From the NCBI GenBank assembly GCA_022747635.1, contig JAKTNV010000009.1, positions 99,501 to 163,500 of the forward strand: a stretch of 64,000 nucleotides of DNA, given 5' to 3'. This DNA comes from Hetaerina americana. Its lineage: Eukaryota > Arthropoda > Insecta > Odonata > Calopterygidae. Shown here one piece after another: positions 12,801-27,800 of the stretch. The notes below the pieces were generated by a model. It did not search any database and was not told the DNA's origin. It saw only the letters and a program-made list of their open reading frames with translations. Within the stretch, counting starts at the first letter, position 1. Each line of letters opens with the position of its first letter. The position numbers were made by a program, and so were the translations under genes.

Positions 12801-15800
12801 ATCGCCCCAGGTCCTCTGAAATCAGCGCCTTCTGGATGACAGCCGCAGTTTGTGACACGCGTTTCCTTGAATGAGGTTTCCTTGCCAGGTCAGCAAAACC
12901 TTCCCTTAGACTTCTCCAAAGCATTACACTTAGCCACAATAACGTAAACAGTTGATCTGGGGCAACCAAAGAATCGAACTATTTCATTGGACGAACGCCC
13001 AGCACGAACACTCCCATTAATAGAGGCTCTTCGATTGTAGTCTGTACTTGTACATAGAATCTTGGCCATTGTTAGGTCATGACTGTTTACTAGATACTTA
13101 TGGCTTTCAAGAACGATAATCACGACCTCCAGTGGAACTACAATACAGTGGGAAATTCAAATAGAAATTGTCCGGAGATAACCGCTGCATCCTGTACATT
13201 GCAGAAAATAGGAATAGACTGGAGGGACAGGAGGCTAATCCACAACCTGCAGACATCTCACACTGCTCAGGTGCAAGTGGGGAACAGGGAGTCCGGATGG
13301 GCAGAGTTAGGAAGAGGTGTAAGCCCGGGTTGCCCATTATCACCGTTGCTGTTCAACGCATACATATGTGGCAGAAATGGTTAAAGAGACATGGGGAGAA
13401 CTGGAGGCAGGAATGAAAGTGGGCGGGGAATTCGTAAAATCAGTTAGGTTTGCTGATGACCAAGCTTTAGTTTGTCAGTCAGCCAAGGGTTTGCAAGCCT
13501 TGCGGAGTGAATTCAAAATTCAGTACGACAGGTATGGGATGAGAATCAACATTAATAAAACAAAGGTTATGCGATTTTCCACAAAGAAAAAGGATAAGCT
13601 AAACATTACAATAGGAGGGTAACAATAGATCAGGTAGAACAGTTTACGTGTCCTAAATGTGTTTTAGACCAACACAGTCAAGGCAATAGGGACACAAGGA
13701 GAAAATATCGCTAGGCAGAGGCTTTCACAAGGAGGAAGGAGTTGATGACAGGGACGTTGAGAAAGGATATTTAGAAAAGACTCGTAAAAACTTTGATAAG
13801 GAGCGTAGCTATGTACAGCGCGGAAACGTGGCCATTGAAGTGGGATAATAGGATGTGTAGATTGGAGGCTCTTGAAATGTGGGTGTGGAGAAGAATGGAG
13901 AAGGTGAAATGGACAGAGAAGAAAACAAATGAGGAAGTACTTGGGATGGTGGGCGAAGAGAGCGGCTCGTTGGGAGAAATCCTATGGAGGCAGGAAAAAT
14001 AGATGAAGGGCATATTGATTGGCAGTGGGATGTTGAAGACTGTAATTGAGGGGAGAATGTTAGGCAAACGAGGAATGGTCAGGAACAGGAGAGGGACGTT
14101 GGGCGGGAGAGGGAGGAAGAAAGTACACAGAGATGAAGAAGGATTTGATGTAGAGTAGGATGATGGATTGTGTTTTGAAAGGTGTCACAAAATATTTCAT
14201 TTGTAGTTGCGCCCATCCAAAACCAACCTTAACCGGTAGATTACCTTACAATAAATAAAATATGGCTGAATGCAGGCCAGCAATATAGATCTAAAATAGG
14301 AGGGCCCCAAAATTGACCCCTCTGGCCTCTATATATACAATATTGACCTCTGGGTATGCAGATACTTTTGTACATACCATCCCATTTGCTAATAAAATTT
14401 ATTTAATTTTAAATTTGAAAATAAAACTTGCATATTGTGACATCGTCTACACAATTTTCTAGGCATGATTCTATCCAGAGATAGGGCAGTTCTCTTATTC
14501 CATGCCTCCCTCCCTTAAATTTGCTAAGGAGTAATTGATGATCATGAGAGTCAAAAGCTTTACCAAGACCTATGAATAAGCTAATGGTTTCCTTTTTTGC
14601 AGCACATGTCAGGATGGAAGTAATAGCCTCAAGAGAGAGAGGCTGAAATGGTTTAACTATTTACTATGAATCCATGCCATTAAAGAAACTGCACATTTTT
14701 TCCTTATGGGAATTTGGAAAACAGATTGTATTGCTAATGGCTTATAGTTTTTAGAATCATGCTGGCTTTCCTTACTTTGAAAGAAGGGATGCTTTTAAAG
14801 CACTCAAGGAGGGGCTGGGTGGATACCACAGCAAAGGATTGGTTGATCAGAGGAAGCAGAGGGACGCAACCAAAGAGCCTGAGCTGCCATCTCACGCAGG
14901 GCTACGGTCAGTACATTGCTCACAGCACTATTATACGTAGGCAGTTCCTCCTCTGAAGAGGGGTATAAGAAGAAAGATTTGTAGTCGTTTCTATAATCAT
15001 TGTTGTCGAGGTGGGTCAAGAAATTTTAAAAATTGGGAATAGTTGCTATATCCTTGAAACAATAAAGACGTGTAAGTAATATCAGAGAATACAATACCAT
15101 GATGGTCAAGTGATGATAAGAGAGATTGAGGGGAGAATTATGCTTAAGAGCTGTTAATGATTCTCCAAGATTATTTGGAAATGTTTTCTAATTTGATTAG
15201 ATGATTCTATTGTTGCTGTAAGTATGTTTTGGGTTTGCCAACATCTTATGGTACCCTTTTTTACTAGCTTAGTACTCTTCAATCAAGTTCTGATCATGGT
15301 TGATCATAATTTTTGCAGCCATTTCTCTCAGAAAAGCTGTTATCCAGAATTTGGGTTTGTGACCCAATTGTTCTTGATTTTTTGTTCGCCCCCACATCCT
15401 ACGTTCTCAAGGAAGACTACATTAACTTGATCCAGAAATGTGTTGTAAAATTCCTAGAAGCATTCCACATTGCTATACTGTTTGCATGAAAAGTATCCGG
15501 AAAAGCATACAAAAAATAGATTTATTTCAGATAATGCCACAATGCCTCAAAATTCTTCCAAGTATATCCCTTGAGCATAGATGTACTTTTGGCAGACCAG
15601 CTTTTCCGCGACTCAAAGGCTCCCTGATAGGCGATAGGGTCTAAAGGTTATGCATTCAGGCTTCTTAGATGGCACTCAAAGAGTCCCATGGTGGTGTCCT
15701 TTGAGGGAGGATTTCACTTTTGGGAATAGGAATAATAGTCTAGTGATGGCAAGTCAGGACTGTAAAGGGGTTGAGGAATCACCACGATGCTGTTGCGGGT

Positions 15801-18800
15801 CTTTGCAAGCAGACACTCGACTGCCCTTGGCTGTCCGTCAAAACCTTTGGGATGGGTTTAGCACAAATTTTGTGCATTGCCATATTTTCAGTGATAATTA
15901 ATAATGCACTGTCATCTTATCAATGCCAATGGGACAGTCTGAATTCAGCACTTGACGCACACGTTCCATGTTTTCATCAGTTCTTGAGGTCTACAACTGC
16001 CCAGCACGGGTCTCGTACTCCACTCTCTCCGAAGCATATTAGAAGAGCTTGCGCCACTATTAAAACTGCAGTCTGTGATGACCTTTCATCCTTGAACACT
16101 TGGAGAATCATTCCCAACGTCTTCATACCTGATTTCTCCAGTCCAGTATAAAATTTGATGGCGTACCACTGTTCAACCGTTCATTGCATTTTGCACTTGC
16201 GCTGAGTCACTCAACAGGGGCCCATTAAAAACATGATCTAGCCTGCACAAACACTCGCTGGCGATCGGCGCTTGGTGCGAGTTGAAGGTCAGACCCCCCA
16301 CCAGCGAGCTTGCACACTGCGACACAGCGACCCATGCCAGGAAAAAATTGTTTCACTTACTTTTAATACAAACCTTGTATATCAACTATAAACATTTTCT
16401 CAATTTTCTAGTATCAAGACTTACTGCAAATTATAAATAATTTTAAATAGAGGCTCTGTTCAAGTTTGTACGGTGAATTACAAAATAGTTTCAGTTGGAA
16501 AGTGGCAAGCAAGACAGTGGTCAGATAGATGGGGAATTCATTTTTTTGTAGTAGCTGGGGGCTTGTTCAAATTAGCGATGATATGGTCACTTGACGATTT
16601 GAATTTGCTTTGATAGGAGTTGGCTCATATTTGGTAATGTGGGCATGGACACTGTTTGACATTGTTGTAAAATCAGCTTTTACAATTGATGCAATTTAGA
16701 CATCAAGGTGAAGTCAACAGTTATAATGAAGGAAGTTATACAACACGAAGTGAACATTCTGTTGAGAAGGCAATTAGTCAGCTAAAGGAAATATCCAATT
16801 TTTCGCGAGGGGACTGATAAACTGATATTATGATGATTGGATACATGGTATTTCACACAGCATTTGAGGACTCTTTCATCAGTTAGGTCAACATAAACCA
16901 TAAACACAGTAATCAACCCAAAGGTCGGTTTGGTAGTTGACGGTAGAAGGTACTAAGCCCTATACAGCGTGTGAAATTTACACATTAGGGTAGGGGGGCC
17001 ATTGCCTTTCCCTGGGTCGGTTATGGCTTCCCAGGAAGATCTGGTATCTTAAATATCACATAACTTATGTGGATATGAGAGTAGCCAAAAGCTTGCCTGG
17101 GAATCGAACCTGGGCCCTCTGGTCAGTAGTCAAATGCTCTAACCCTGGACCACCGCTTAGGTCAACATATATGAATTAAAATCTTATTTGAAACCAAAGT
17201 TCGCTTTGCGAGGATCATGGCACTGCCATTTCTGGACAACAAATGGTAAAAGATTTTAATATATATGCAATATATACTACCTTGATCAAAAAGTTCCCGG
17301 AATAACCACCGTGTGGCGCTCCCATCGTTCCGATTTGAGTTCTGTTTTTTTTTGTTAAATTGGTACATCTGTTGTTGATATTCCCTTTAAATCTTAGTGT
17401 CATAACTTGACATTTGCAAAAGTTACATAGCCAAGAGTACATCTATCTCTGTGTGTGTTGGCGATTTTTTACAATTGCAGAAATGGATTTAAATTTGCAA
17501 CAACGAACTTGTATTAAATTTTGCGTAAAAAACGGATTTAGTGGCGCACGGACGTTGGAAATGTTGGAAAAGTGTTTCGGCAACGATTCTCTAAAAAAAA
17601 CGGTCGTTTACCAGTGGCACGAGCGGTTCAGAAGTGGTCGTGAGTCAATCGAAGATGATGAACGCAGTGGCAGACCATCGACATCGAAAGTCGGTGAAAA
17701 AATTGATAAAGTAAAAGAAATGTTGGTCAATAACCGCAAATTAACCATCAGAGAAATAGCGGAGGACTTGAACATTGCCTATGGATCCGCCCAAGACATT
17801 GTGGTTAATGATTTGGGTTTCCGTCGTGTAGCATGCCAAAAGACCTCAATTTCATGCAAAAAAGAGACCGTGTTGACGTCGCAAAAGACATGATTTGCGA
17901 GGCTGAATCCGATCCCACATTCATCAAAAGGATCATTACTGGAGACGAGACGTGGGTTTATGAGTACGACACGCAATCCAGACATCAGGCAAGTGAATGG
18001 CGTTCACCAAATGAGCCGAGACCAAAAAAACCACGTCGTTTTCAGTCAAAAAAGAAGGCAATGCTGACGGTTTTCATGGATTACAACGGTGTAGTGCATC
18101 ATGAATTTTTGCCAGAAGGCCAGACAGTAAACAAAGAGTATTATTTGGGCGTTATGAGACGTTTGCGTGAAGCAATTCGCCGAAAGAGACCAGAAATGTG
18201 GGCAGAAAACTCGTGGATTTTGCACCATGATAACGCACCGTCGCACAGTGCTATCATTATTCGTAATTTTTTGACGAAAAATGCAACAAATACCATCCAA
18301 CAGCCACCGAATTCACCTGATTTGGCTCCCTGTGACTTCTTTCTGTTCAATCGAGTTAAAAAACCATTACGGGGAACGTGTTTTAGCAGCCGAGAGGAAG
18401 TAATGGAAAAATCGCAGGAAGCACTGATGGACATACCGAAAACCGAATATAAAAAATGTTTCGAGGATTGGATCAAGCGCTGGCATAAGTGTGTTGCAGT
18501 CGATGGGGATTACTTTGAAGGGGACAATATAGATTTAGATGAATAAACTTGTATTTTTAATTTTCTGAATAAATTCCGGGAAATTTTTGATCAAGGTAGT
18601 ATGTAATATATATGTAATAATATATGTAACATACATGTAACAAGATATATAATAATCAGGAATATTGACAGCATTTGTTTCATTTTTTTGCAGCCTGTGT
18701 TCACAAATACACACAATGCTTGGATTATTTTCATTAATGAGCACTTCTATTACCTTATTCTTAATAGATTAAAGTTCATAGGTATTCATTTTAATTAATT

Positions 18801-21800
18801 TTATGGGCAAAGTTTTGCAAGCATTGATGTTTGGTAGAATTTTCCATGCTTGACCAGGTATTACACTTCCATCAACTCAACTTAGAATTGCATGGGAGTT
18901 ATGGCTTTTAGAAATTACTGTCTGGGAAAACTGATCTGGAGAGCTCTTCAGGACATGGAATCCTGTCTTTTCCCAGACAAATCTCGCACTTGTGGCAAAC
19001 CAAACAAACTCCATGAACACCTTTCTCACATTCCAAGCAAACTGCTAGAGACCCGAGTCTCATTTTGCTTTGCTTTCCACCTCAGACAACACAACCTCTT
19101 TCTGGTCCAAAAATCGCTGCCATCTAGCTTTCGAACCCTCTGCTGGCTGAAATATCTAATCTCTGTATTCCTAAGCCACTCTAAGACTGCTATGCCTCAA
19201 TGATACTGGATGTGAACTGAAGCCTTGCATCAATTTCATGGGATTATTCTCTTTCTGCAAGATAGTTATGCAAAGAGCAACCTTCTTCCAAAATGTGATA
19301 CTATGCCTTTCATCCAGATAGCAATACACCATCATGCCAGAGGTGTCGACACTAATACTTCACAACAAATTGTTTCCACACCATTGATTCTCCATTGCAT
19401 TCATGGCCTTCAAGTGCTCTTGGAGAATCTTTGGTCGTACATGTAGAAATTTCAAATGAGCAGCAAGAAATATCACACAAATGATTTTATAATTTTGTCA
19501 TTGAAATTTTTCTCTTGGCTGTCATCAGTTAAGGAGGCCAGTGTAAGGACGCAAAGACCAATGAAAAGTATCTTTTACAGCACAGCTGGAAGATGGTTTT
19601 AATGTTTATTGGAAATCATTTCCAAAGGAAGATTGACCCAAAGTTAGAGTCACAGCACTTAAATGGAAATAAACACTGCTGTGGCCACCGTGAGAGAAGA
19701 GCCATGAATAACATTAAGAACACCATCAGAAATATTGAAAATTCAATTGTTTGTCATTCAAGAGTTGGCAGCAGGATAATAACCACATAGGGTATAGAAC
19801 CTCTTGTGGACGGGTTTCCACCGTGAAATTATGACTCGAATGGAAATCAACCAGAAGGGTGTTCTCAAGTCTTCCTTCAAGCCCACACCAAGCAGTTTTC
19901 TTCTCTTCCCCTCTGCCAAGGAACACCTGCTTGGGAAGCATTTATCATCGTCAGAGGCGGGCATAGTCGCACAGAACATGTTTCAAGGCTCAAGGGCTGC
20001 CACCAACACCAGCTGACCAGAGTTGAATCAAAAAAGCTTGTACCACACACATATAGTACAGATTGCGCTAACCATATATATGTACCAAGTTAAATAAATA
20101 ATGAGAGTAAAAAAAGTTTCTGATCATTTTTTATTGAACAGCCATCATAAACAGGCATGATTAGTTTTTAAGGCTAGTTTTTTGGAATTTGCCCTCTTAA
20201 TACCAAATTATGGGCCAGGTAATCACTATAGCCTTAATCCACGAGCCATACATAATGTAATATGTAATTTATCTCTCACACTAATAGATAAAATTCTTTC
20301 TGAAAATGATATTTTTTGTATTGTTTTCAGTGGCAGTTTCTCTGATTTCAAATGAATTACCCACAGTTACCCAAGATCTCTTAGACTTAACAAGATACTC
20401 ATATTGTTGTGAGCAAGTTGGCAATGCTGGGAGGCTGGCAACCATAGTGCATTAAATGTTGGCATTTCACCCAATCAACAGTGTCCACTCTTTTGAGTGT
20501 AGCTCAGTTTTTGTGCACAAGTGCTTTTTCCTAATTGTGACTATAGAAATGAATCATGCTTCCACAGATGAATAAGATGCACTTGAAATCCTTCTGAAAA
20601 CAGGGAGAAGAGACTCTCAAAATGATGAACCCTCTTCAAGGAGACCACCTAGTGAAAAGAATATTGCTCCACAAGAGGATGGTGAAGTTTGGAGAGGGGA
20701 GGATGTCCATGGAGGACAATGAGCCTTTGGGCCTCATCACCTTCCCCTGCTTGAAATGACATTTCTGAGGAGAAGATAGAACCAGCCATCAAACTCAAAC
20801 TATCAGCTCACAGTCAGAGAAGTTTCTAAGGTCACCAGGACCTGTGTGAAAGAGGTCACAGAAACAGACCCCATTTCTGGCAAGAGCAATCGTGGGTGCT
20901 TCATTAGGACATTCTCTCTCCCACAAAGACATCAGTGTCGAGCAGCAATTAGCCAAAATGGCCACCACCGCAATCACCATCCCTACTCAATGCATTTTAC
21001 ATTTCAATAAATCAAAGGAAAATAGAAATGGCGCCATATCCAGGCTCTGGGGGCCAATTAAGCACCAACGTCAGCGGTGCTACAAGAGGTAACAGAGAAA
21101 CACAAGTGCTGAAGGTCGTAAAAGGTGAATGGAGATGTGTATTACGGGGGACTGCTTTGAAGGGAGCAATGTGAAATTACATTGCTTTTTCAATAAATGA
21201 TTTTTACAGATGTGGCCCACAAAATTAATTGCTACACTTCGTACAATGATCAATTTCCACACAGTCGATTCACCTTCCTTTAGTTCCAATTCATTTTTAC
21301 CTCGTATATGAAGGCACTCATGCGCTGGCTCGCACTGAGAATGAGAAGGGTTGAGGGGAAGAGCAGCAGGTGACGGTCGCGGTGATCGGGGCCCACGGCA
21401 ACAGAGCCCATGTGAAGGATTTCACCCAGCGTGTGCAAGTCCTCTCCCTCCCAGCCGCGGATCCCGCCTCTCAGAACCTCCAGCTCCAGTTCCTTCTGAC
21501 GGCGGAGGGCACAGCAACCCGACTGCACATCCAAAAATGCATTAATTTATTAATCAAAATGGCCAAATGGCTAATCTTCCAAGGGCATTTCTCTGCATCT
21601 TTAACATAGAAGTAACATCTGATTTTCATTTAAAGTGACAAAAACATCCCTGGAGCACCATTTCATTTTTATTTCACTGAGACCACAATTTTAAGACAAA
21701 AATTGACTCTTATAAGCTTATTTTTGTGGGGCCACAAACTCTGAACCAGGGTTGATCTACTACGGTCACTTGCATTCATTATCTGCTGTAGCATGACACA

Positions 21801-24800
21801 AAGGTACAAATATTAATAGCATATCTCATTACTGCTAATTACAATCAATTAAATAATTTATAATCTTTTATTTCTTTGGTATCATTTAATATATATGTAA
21901 TAGGTCTGTAATTACATACTCATTATCTATGCCAGTCATACTTTAGAACTAAAACTTAATAACTTTGCATTAAATACAACAAACTATATGCATATTACAG
22001 TGTAATCAACCCAAAGGTCGGTTTGGTGGGTGATGGTAGAATTCACCCAGTACTAAGCCCTATACGGCGCATGAAATTCACACAACAGGGAAGGTGGGCC
22101 AGTGCCTTTCACTGTGCTGGTTATGGTTTCCCAGGAAGTGGTACCTTAAAAATCACATAGCTTATGTGGAGCTACAGGTGCCCAGAGAGGCTTAGCCAGG
22201 AATCAAACCAGGGCCCTCCAGACAGTAGTCCAACACTCTACCCCTGGACTACCGTGGCCCAGTAACAAATTACATAATATCCATTTTCTATTAATGGCCA
22301 CACAGTAAAAAACTGAGTCAAAGCAATTTATTTTATACTCACCTGCTCTTTTCAATATAAACATGAAGGTAATGGAAAAGAAGAATGAGAAGGGACAGTA
22401 GCAGTAGTTAGAGCACATGGGGAATCCAAAAATTTGACTTGATTTTCAGATGAGTAAGTTGTTGGCCAGTCTGACAAGGTGTGACAACAACTGCTGAGCA
22501 CATTCAAAAATCAGTATGAAGGGTATTAGACAATAATCAATGTAAGACAAACAAAGATTGCAACATTTTTGGGAAGGAAGAAGGCTAACTATATTATTAT
22601 TATTATTGATATTCTACTGGCTAAGATAGGTTTCTGATGGACTATTCAACAGTAAACTTTCATTCCCTTTTTTTCTCCCAATATTTTTGTCAGTGCAAAT
22701 GCAGACATAGTAGTTGGAGCAGAGAGTTGGCTCACGGGAGATAGAGCAAGCAATGAAGTTTTACTGAGCGGTTTCACAATTTACAGAAGGGACAGGCCTA
22801 ATGAACTGGGTGGGAGAGTATTCATTGCTGCAAATTCACATCTCAGAAGTCAAAAATATGAATGCGACGTAAATGACATAGAAAGCGTTTGGTGCAACAT
22901 TAAGAACTACGACGACAGAAGCCTATTCCTGTGCTCATGTTACAGACCCCCAGATTCAAATACAGATATTCTACTCAACTCGACAACCAAATATCCACTC
23001 CCAGCAACAAACATAGCAACAGTAAAATTATAATCGCTGGTGATATTAATCTACCATCAAATGATTGGGGCTCGCACTGCATAAGACTGCATCAGCAACT
23101 GCATATACAGCTGTTCTTGTGGAAATAAAAACTAAGTTTGTGAAAGTACACAAAGAAAAGCATAAAATACACTATTCAACAAGGTAAATTGTAACAGACT
23201 TTGAAAATATTTATTAAACAAATTACCAGAATTCAAGACAAAAACCCAAACAATCAATACAGAGAGCACTTGGAAATATTTCTTAAATATTACACATGAA
23301 GAAATGAAGATGCATATTCTATCTACAATCAGATTTTAAAAAGAGTTTAAAAAGGAGTGACGTACTTTATATGAAGATATCCAAACAGGAAGAAGAAGTA
23401 CATCGTGGTAAAACAAAAAGTAACCTATAAGAAGCCTTACACTCCTTCAAACTAAAATGCTATGTGAATATCTTGTGGAATATCCAATGTTATTCTGGTT
23501 CTATATTAGAGATATACAGGGTAAATAAACTCTACAATCTTTGAGAATGGAAAAGGGCAAACTTAGAGCACATCATTGACAGTAACGTTATGAGATGTCT
23601 TGATAGTAGGTAGATACTAAGCCACATCCAGGATGGATTTCGGAAGAGCAGATCTTGTCACACCAGAACAAAATTGGCCCTTTATATTAACTATATACTT
23701 AGATCAGGAGAAAACAAACCACAAGTTGATGCAGTATTTCTGGATTTAAAAAAAAATAAATTTCTATACCAACTTAAACACAATGTTATCAATGAGAAAA
23801 TAATAAATTGGATTAAAGACTTCTTGACACGTCAAAAACAAATAGTAGTCATCAATGGGTTGTGCTCAACTGAGTTAGATGTATACTCGGGCATCCCACA
23901 TAAATTTGCCGTAATTAGGCCACATTTGGAATATGCTGCAAGTATTTGGCATCCTTGGGAGAAAATGCAGCTAAAAGAATTAGACAAAGTTCAGATAAAA
24001 TCCGCCAGATTTGTGAAACATTTCTATGATGAGAAGAAGAGTGGGATAGGCCTTTTAGGGTAATTAGGCTGGGAGCCACTTGAGATGCAAAGAGAATAAG
24101 CGAGGCTTAGACTTTTAGAAAGTTTCAGAACAAATGAGTTCTACAATGACACCTAAGGAGTTATTATGGCCCCACACTATTTAGATAGATCAGATCACAA
24201 AGATACAATTAAGGAGATACAAATACCAATAACTATTCATAGAAGTAGTTTTTACGGGAGGTGACCGACAGCTGAGGTCATTTGTGCCATTAGGGATGGA
24301 TGGGAAGAAAGGGTCGAGAGAAATGCGGCACCAGCATTAGCCCACTCTTGCCAAAAGGCACCATGGGGCCAGCAGTTTAACATCCATAAATCTCTTCCTC
24401 TCAAATTTTCCTAAACTTTAAGTAGTTCCATTGGAATGCTATCTACCCCCAAGGTCTTACTTCATTTTTAAATTTCCTTAATGCCCCTCTCGCCATCAAG
24501 TTTAAATTAAGAACTAAGGTATTCTCATTACATCATATTCTCTTTCTACAGGGTCTGTGCCAAAAATAAGCAGACCTTTTCTTGTCATCTTTTTTGGCTC
24601 AAAAGGTGCTTTCCACCACAACAATGGTGCACAACAACATAGCACCATCCCACACTGCCTTCCTCATGACCCCAAGTGCCTGGCCAAGCACAAGGTGGCA
24701 ACACTGCCCTACAGTCCTAATGTGGCATCACTGTACTTCATTGGGTTCCTTGGAATGAAAAGGAGAATGAAAGGCAACCATTTTGGAACACTGGATAACA

Positions 24801-27800
24801 TCAAAGAGGCCGTGACGAGGTGCCTGAACAACGTTCCTCTTGATGCCTTCCAGGAAGTGGACCAAGACTGGCAGAGGTGTCAGCATCAGTGTGTGGATGC
24901 ATGAGGGTGCTATTTCAAGAATTTTAACAACCTGCACTTTAATCCGCAGTAAATATTTTCCCGGATTTATTCTACTTATTTTTGGGACAGACCCTGTACG
25001 TCTAAAATTGCTGTCCAAATGTATTTACCATGCAAGGTCTGTAGAAAAAACGATGAGACTGGTCTTTCTATGCACCAACTGCTAGATGGGTTACCATCAA
25101 TGCAAGTCGCCTTCTAGAGTCATTTGGGAGAAGTAAAATATCACCTTGCTCGTGGCCCTATCTCCACTTTTCTCCGCACAAGTGACTCTTGTCTGGGCTC
25201 TCACAAGCTTGCTGCACAAATTCTTTCAACATTGTGAAAGATTTAGGGCAGGCAAACCATAGGGTAAATGTCAGGGAGCATGCCAATGAAATTGACACTA
25301 CTATTGCATGGTGTTTCATCATTTTCAAAGAAATTCTGGGAGAGAGAGACAACGGATGTGGAGAAACAAGTCTAGGTGATTTCATCACGACAACCCACTG
25401 CCGCACACATCATTGATTGTTATTGAGTTTTTGGCCAAAAACAGCACACCAGTGGTCCCCAGCCACCTTGGTCTCTGAATCTTGCTTCAGAGGACTTTTT
25501 CCTATTTTCTAAGGACTCTACCTTGAAACTATTGGAGACATCCAACTAATTTGTACCACAGAGTTAAAGGGTATCCTGAAAGAAGCATTCCAGGCAGCAT
25601 TCAAAAGCTGGAATAAACATTGGGAGAATTGTATTGGCAGCCAAGGTCTGTATTTTTAATGTGATTCGCATTATTCAAGGGTAACTAATAAAACCAAGTA
25701 TTCATTATAACAGTCTCACCTTTTTTTTGAACAGATGTTGTATAGTTCTTCCATCTATTTTTTCCATCTCACTTGAATATTTCTTACTTCAATTAATAGT
25801 TTTCCTGACTTTTATTGTCAATTGTTTACATGGATTTCCACATATTTAATTACTGAAAGTGCTTTCACCTTCTCTGTAAACTTTCCATGTCCTCACGTTG
25901 CATCTGCTAGCATGCTTATTCTGATCCTCTACTTCCCCAACTCAGTTCTCATTCACCTCTTTCCACTTCAGTCCAACTAACTCTGTGCTTACATTCTTCC
26001 ATTTCATTTTTGTGAGGTGAAAATCCTAGAGCCAACATTGATTTCTTCTGGAACTCTATGCTGATATTTAAGTAAATAGGTGACCAACAATGTTAGAGAG
26101 AATCTGACACCAGAGAAGACAACAGGAACAAAGTACCACCCATACTCTAGAGTCTGCTCAAGGGGGAGAAGTTGGGGGGATAGTGGGGGACCAAAGGAGA
26201 CCGCCCACAGAAACCGGTGCCAAAAAATTACATAAGATCTTGATGGTGCGAGAGAGAGAACTCGATACTACTAGAGATGAAATGTTGGTCACAGGCATGC
26301 AACCATTCTGTGTACACTCAAGATCTCTACAGCAGATTGATATTCATTAGCACCTCCAAAGATGCAAGCAAGTCTAAATAGGGAGGTTTTTCAAAGCATT
26401 TCACTCTTCTTCCCAAACATTTCTGCAGTCTACCATATCGTATGCTAACGATGAAATGTAGAATATCCAAATGAACGTCTCTATATTACAATAATTAAAC
26501 CTTTTCAAAGTAGGATTTAAAAATAATTAACTTTTCTATGGGGCAGTTTATTTGCTTGGAAGACGAGGGAAGAACAGGAGGCAGGAGTGCAAGTCAGCGA
26601 GGAATCCATAGAATCAATTAAAGGTGGATTGTTCAACAACTCCTTAGAAAATACAACAAATGGCACTTGAAGTATTGGAAAAGATATTCCTTTAAGTAAG
26701 TCTCACTTCCCACTGCACCAATGTTTCAGTTTCTGCTATATCCATCAGAAAGTTTCATTTCCAGAGTCAATTGAAGCAACACACTATTATTTATTTTGAA
26801 AAATGGAAAACATGCAGTTTGGTGCAGTGATTAAACACTTCTATGTAAAAGGCTTAACGCCAAAAGAGGTGAAAGCAGCATAAGATGAAGTTCATGGCAC
26901 ATCTGCTCCAGTGTTTGGGACTGTTTACACTTGGGTAATGAGTTTAAACGTGATTGAGCTAAAAGGAGATTATGCCTAAAAATAAAATATTCCCTAAATA
27001 ATTAATTTTCCTAGGGACTCATTGAACAACCCACATAAATTCCAATGAATCGGGAAAAGCATTGATGAGAGCCAAAAATAAAAATGTGTCGTTAGGGACA
27101 ACACTCACAGCCACTTCCCCATAAATGGACACAGAGCGTTGTGTGTCCCCACTGTCAGGATGGCCTTCACCCAGGTGCCTTTCCAGTTCCTGCAGCATCC
27201 CTGCATACTTATCCAACCTTCGGAAGGGTCGGCTCAGCCCAGTAGTTAGCACCAGGAGACCAGGTGGAGTAGCGCCACGGCTTTCCATGTACACACCAAG
27301 CTCATCCCTAAAAGTGTAAGTGAGCATTAAAATGTGAATTACCTGTATTATATCTGTATGTTGAGGGATTTGAATATACTCTTGCTTTGAATACTCCATT
27401 ACTCAGTGCCCTTGCAGTCACTGGTAATTTGTTAAATAGCTTCTTGTTCAAGGATTGGCAGACTAGCTGTGCTTTGGACAATTTAAGGTATTCCACATTG
27501 AGTTTCAATTCATTTCTTCTGCTATAAGAATGTATATGTCCTTGCTGAAACTCTAGCAGTCCTTGTTGTAAATGTATCTATGTTGTCATTTATGCCTAAC
27601 GAATTTATATCAAAATATTTGTTTCCACTAGTCACAAAACATGGTTTACAATAATCACCATAGGCTAACAGTAACTTATTGGCAAAGACCATTCCAAGAA
27701 TTATAGTTCAAAAAGTGCAAATCAAGTAATCAATGACAATAATTGATAGAAAATTAGCCAGGCATGATCATGTCAACCTCACATCTAACAAGGTATACAA

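Noticed and set aside
18892..19446. A host gene made of two plus-strand open frames
   Set aside because: No domain, no start or splice context. The minus strand shows a faint Cys-rich transposon-like reading, too weak to name firmly.
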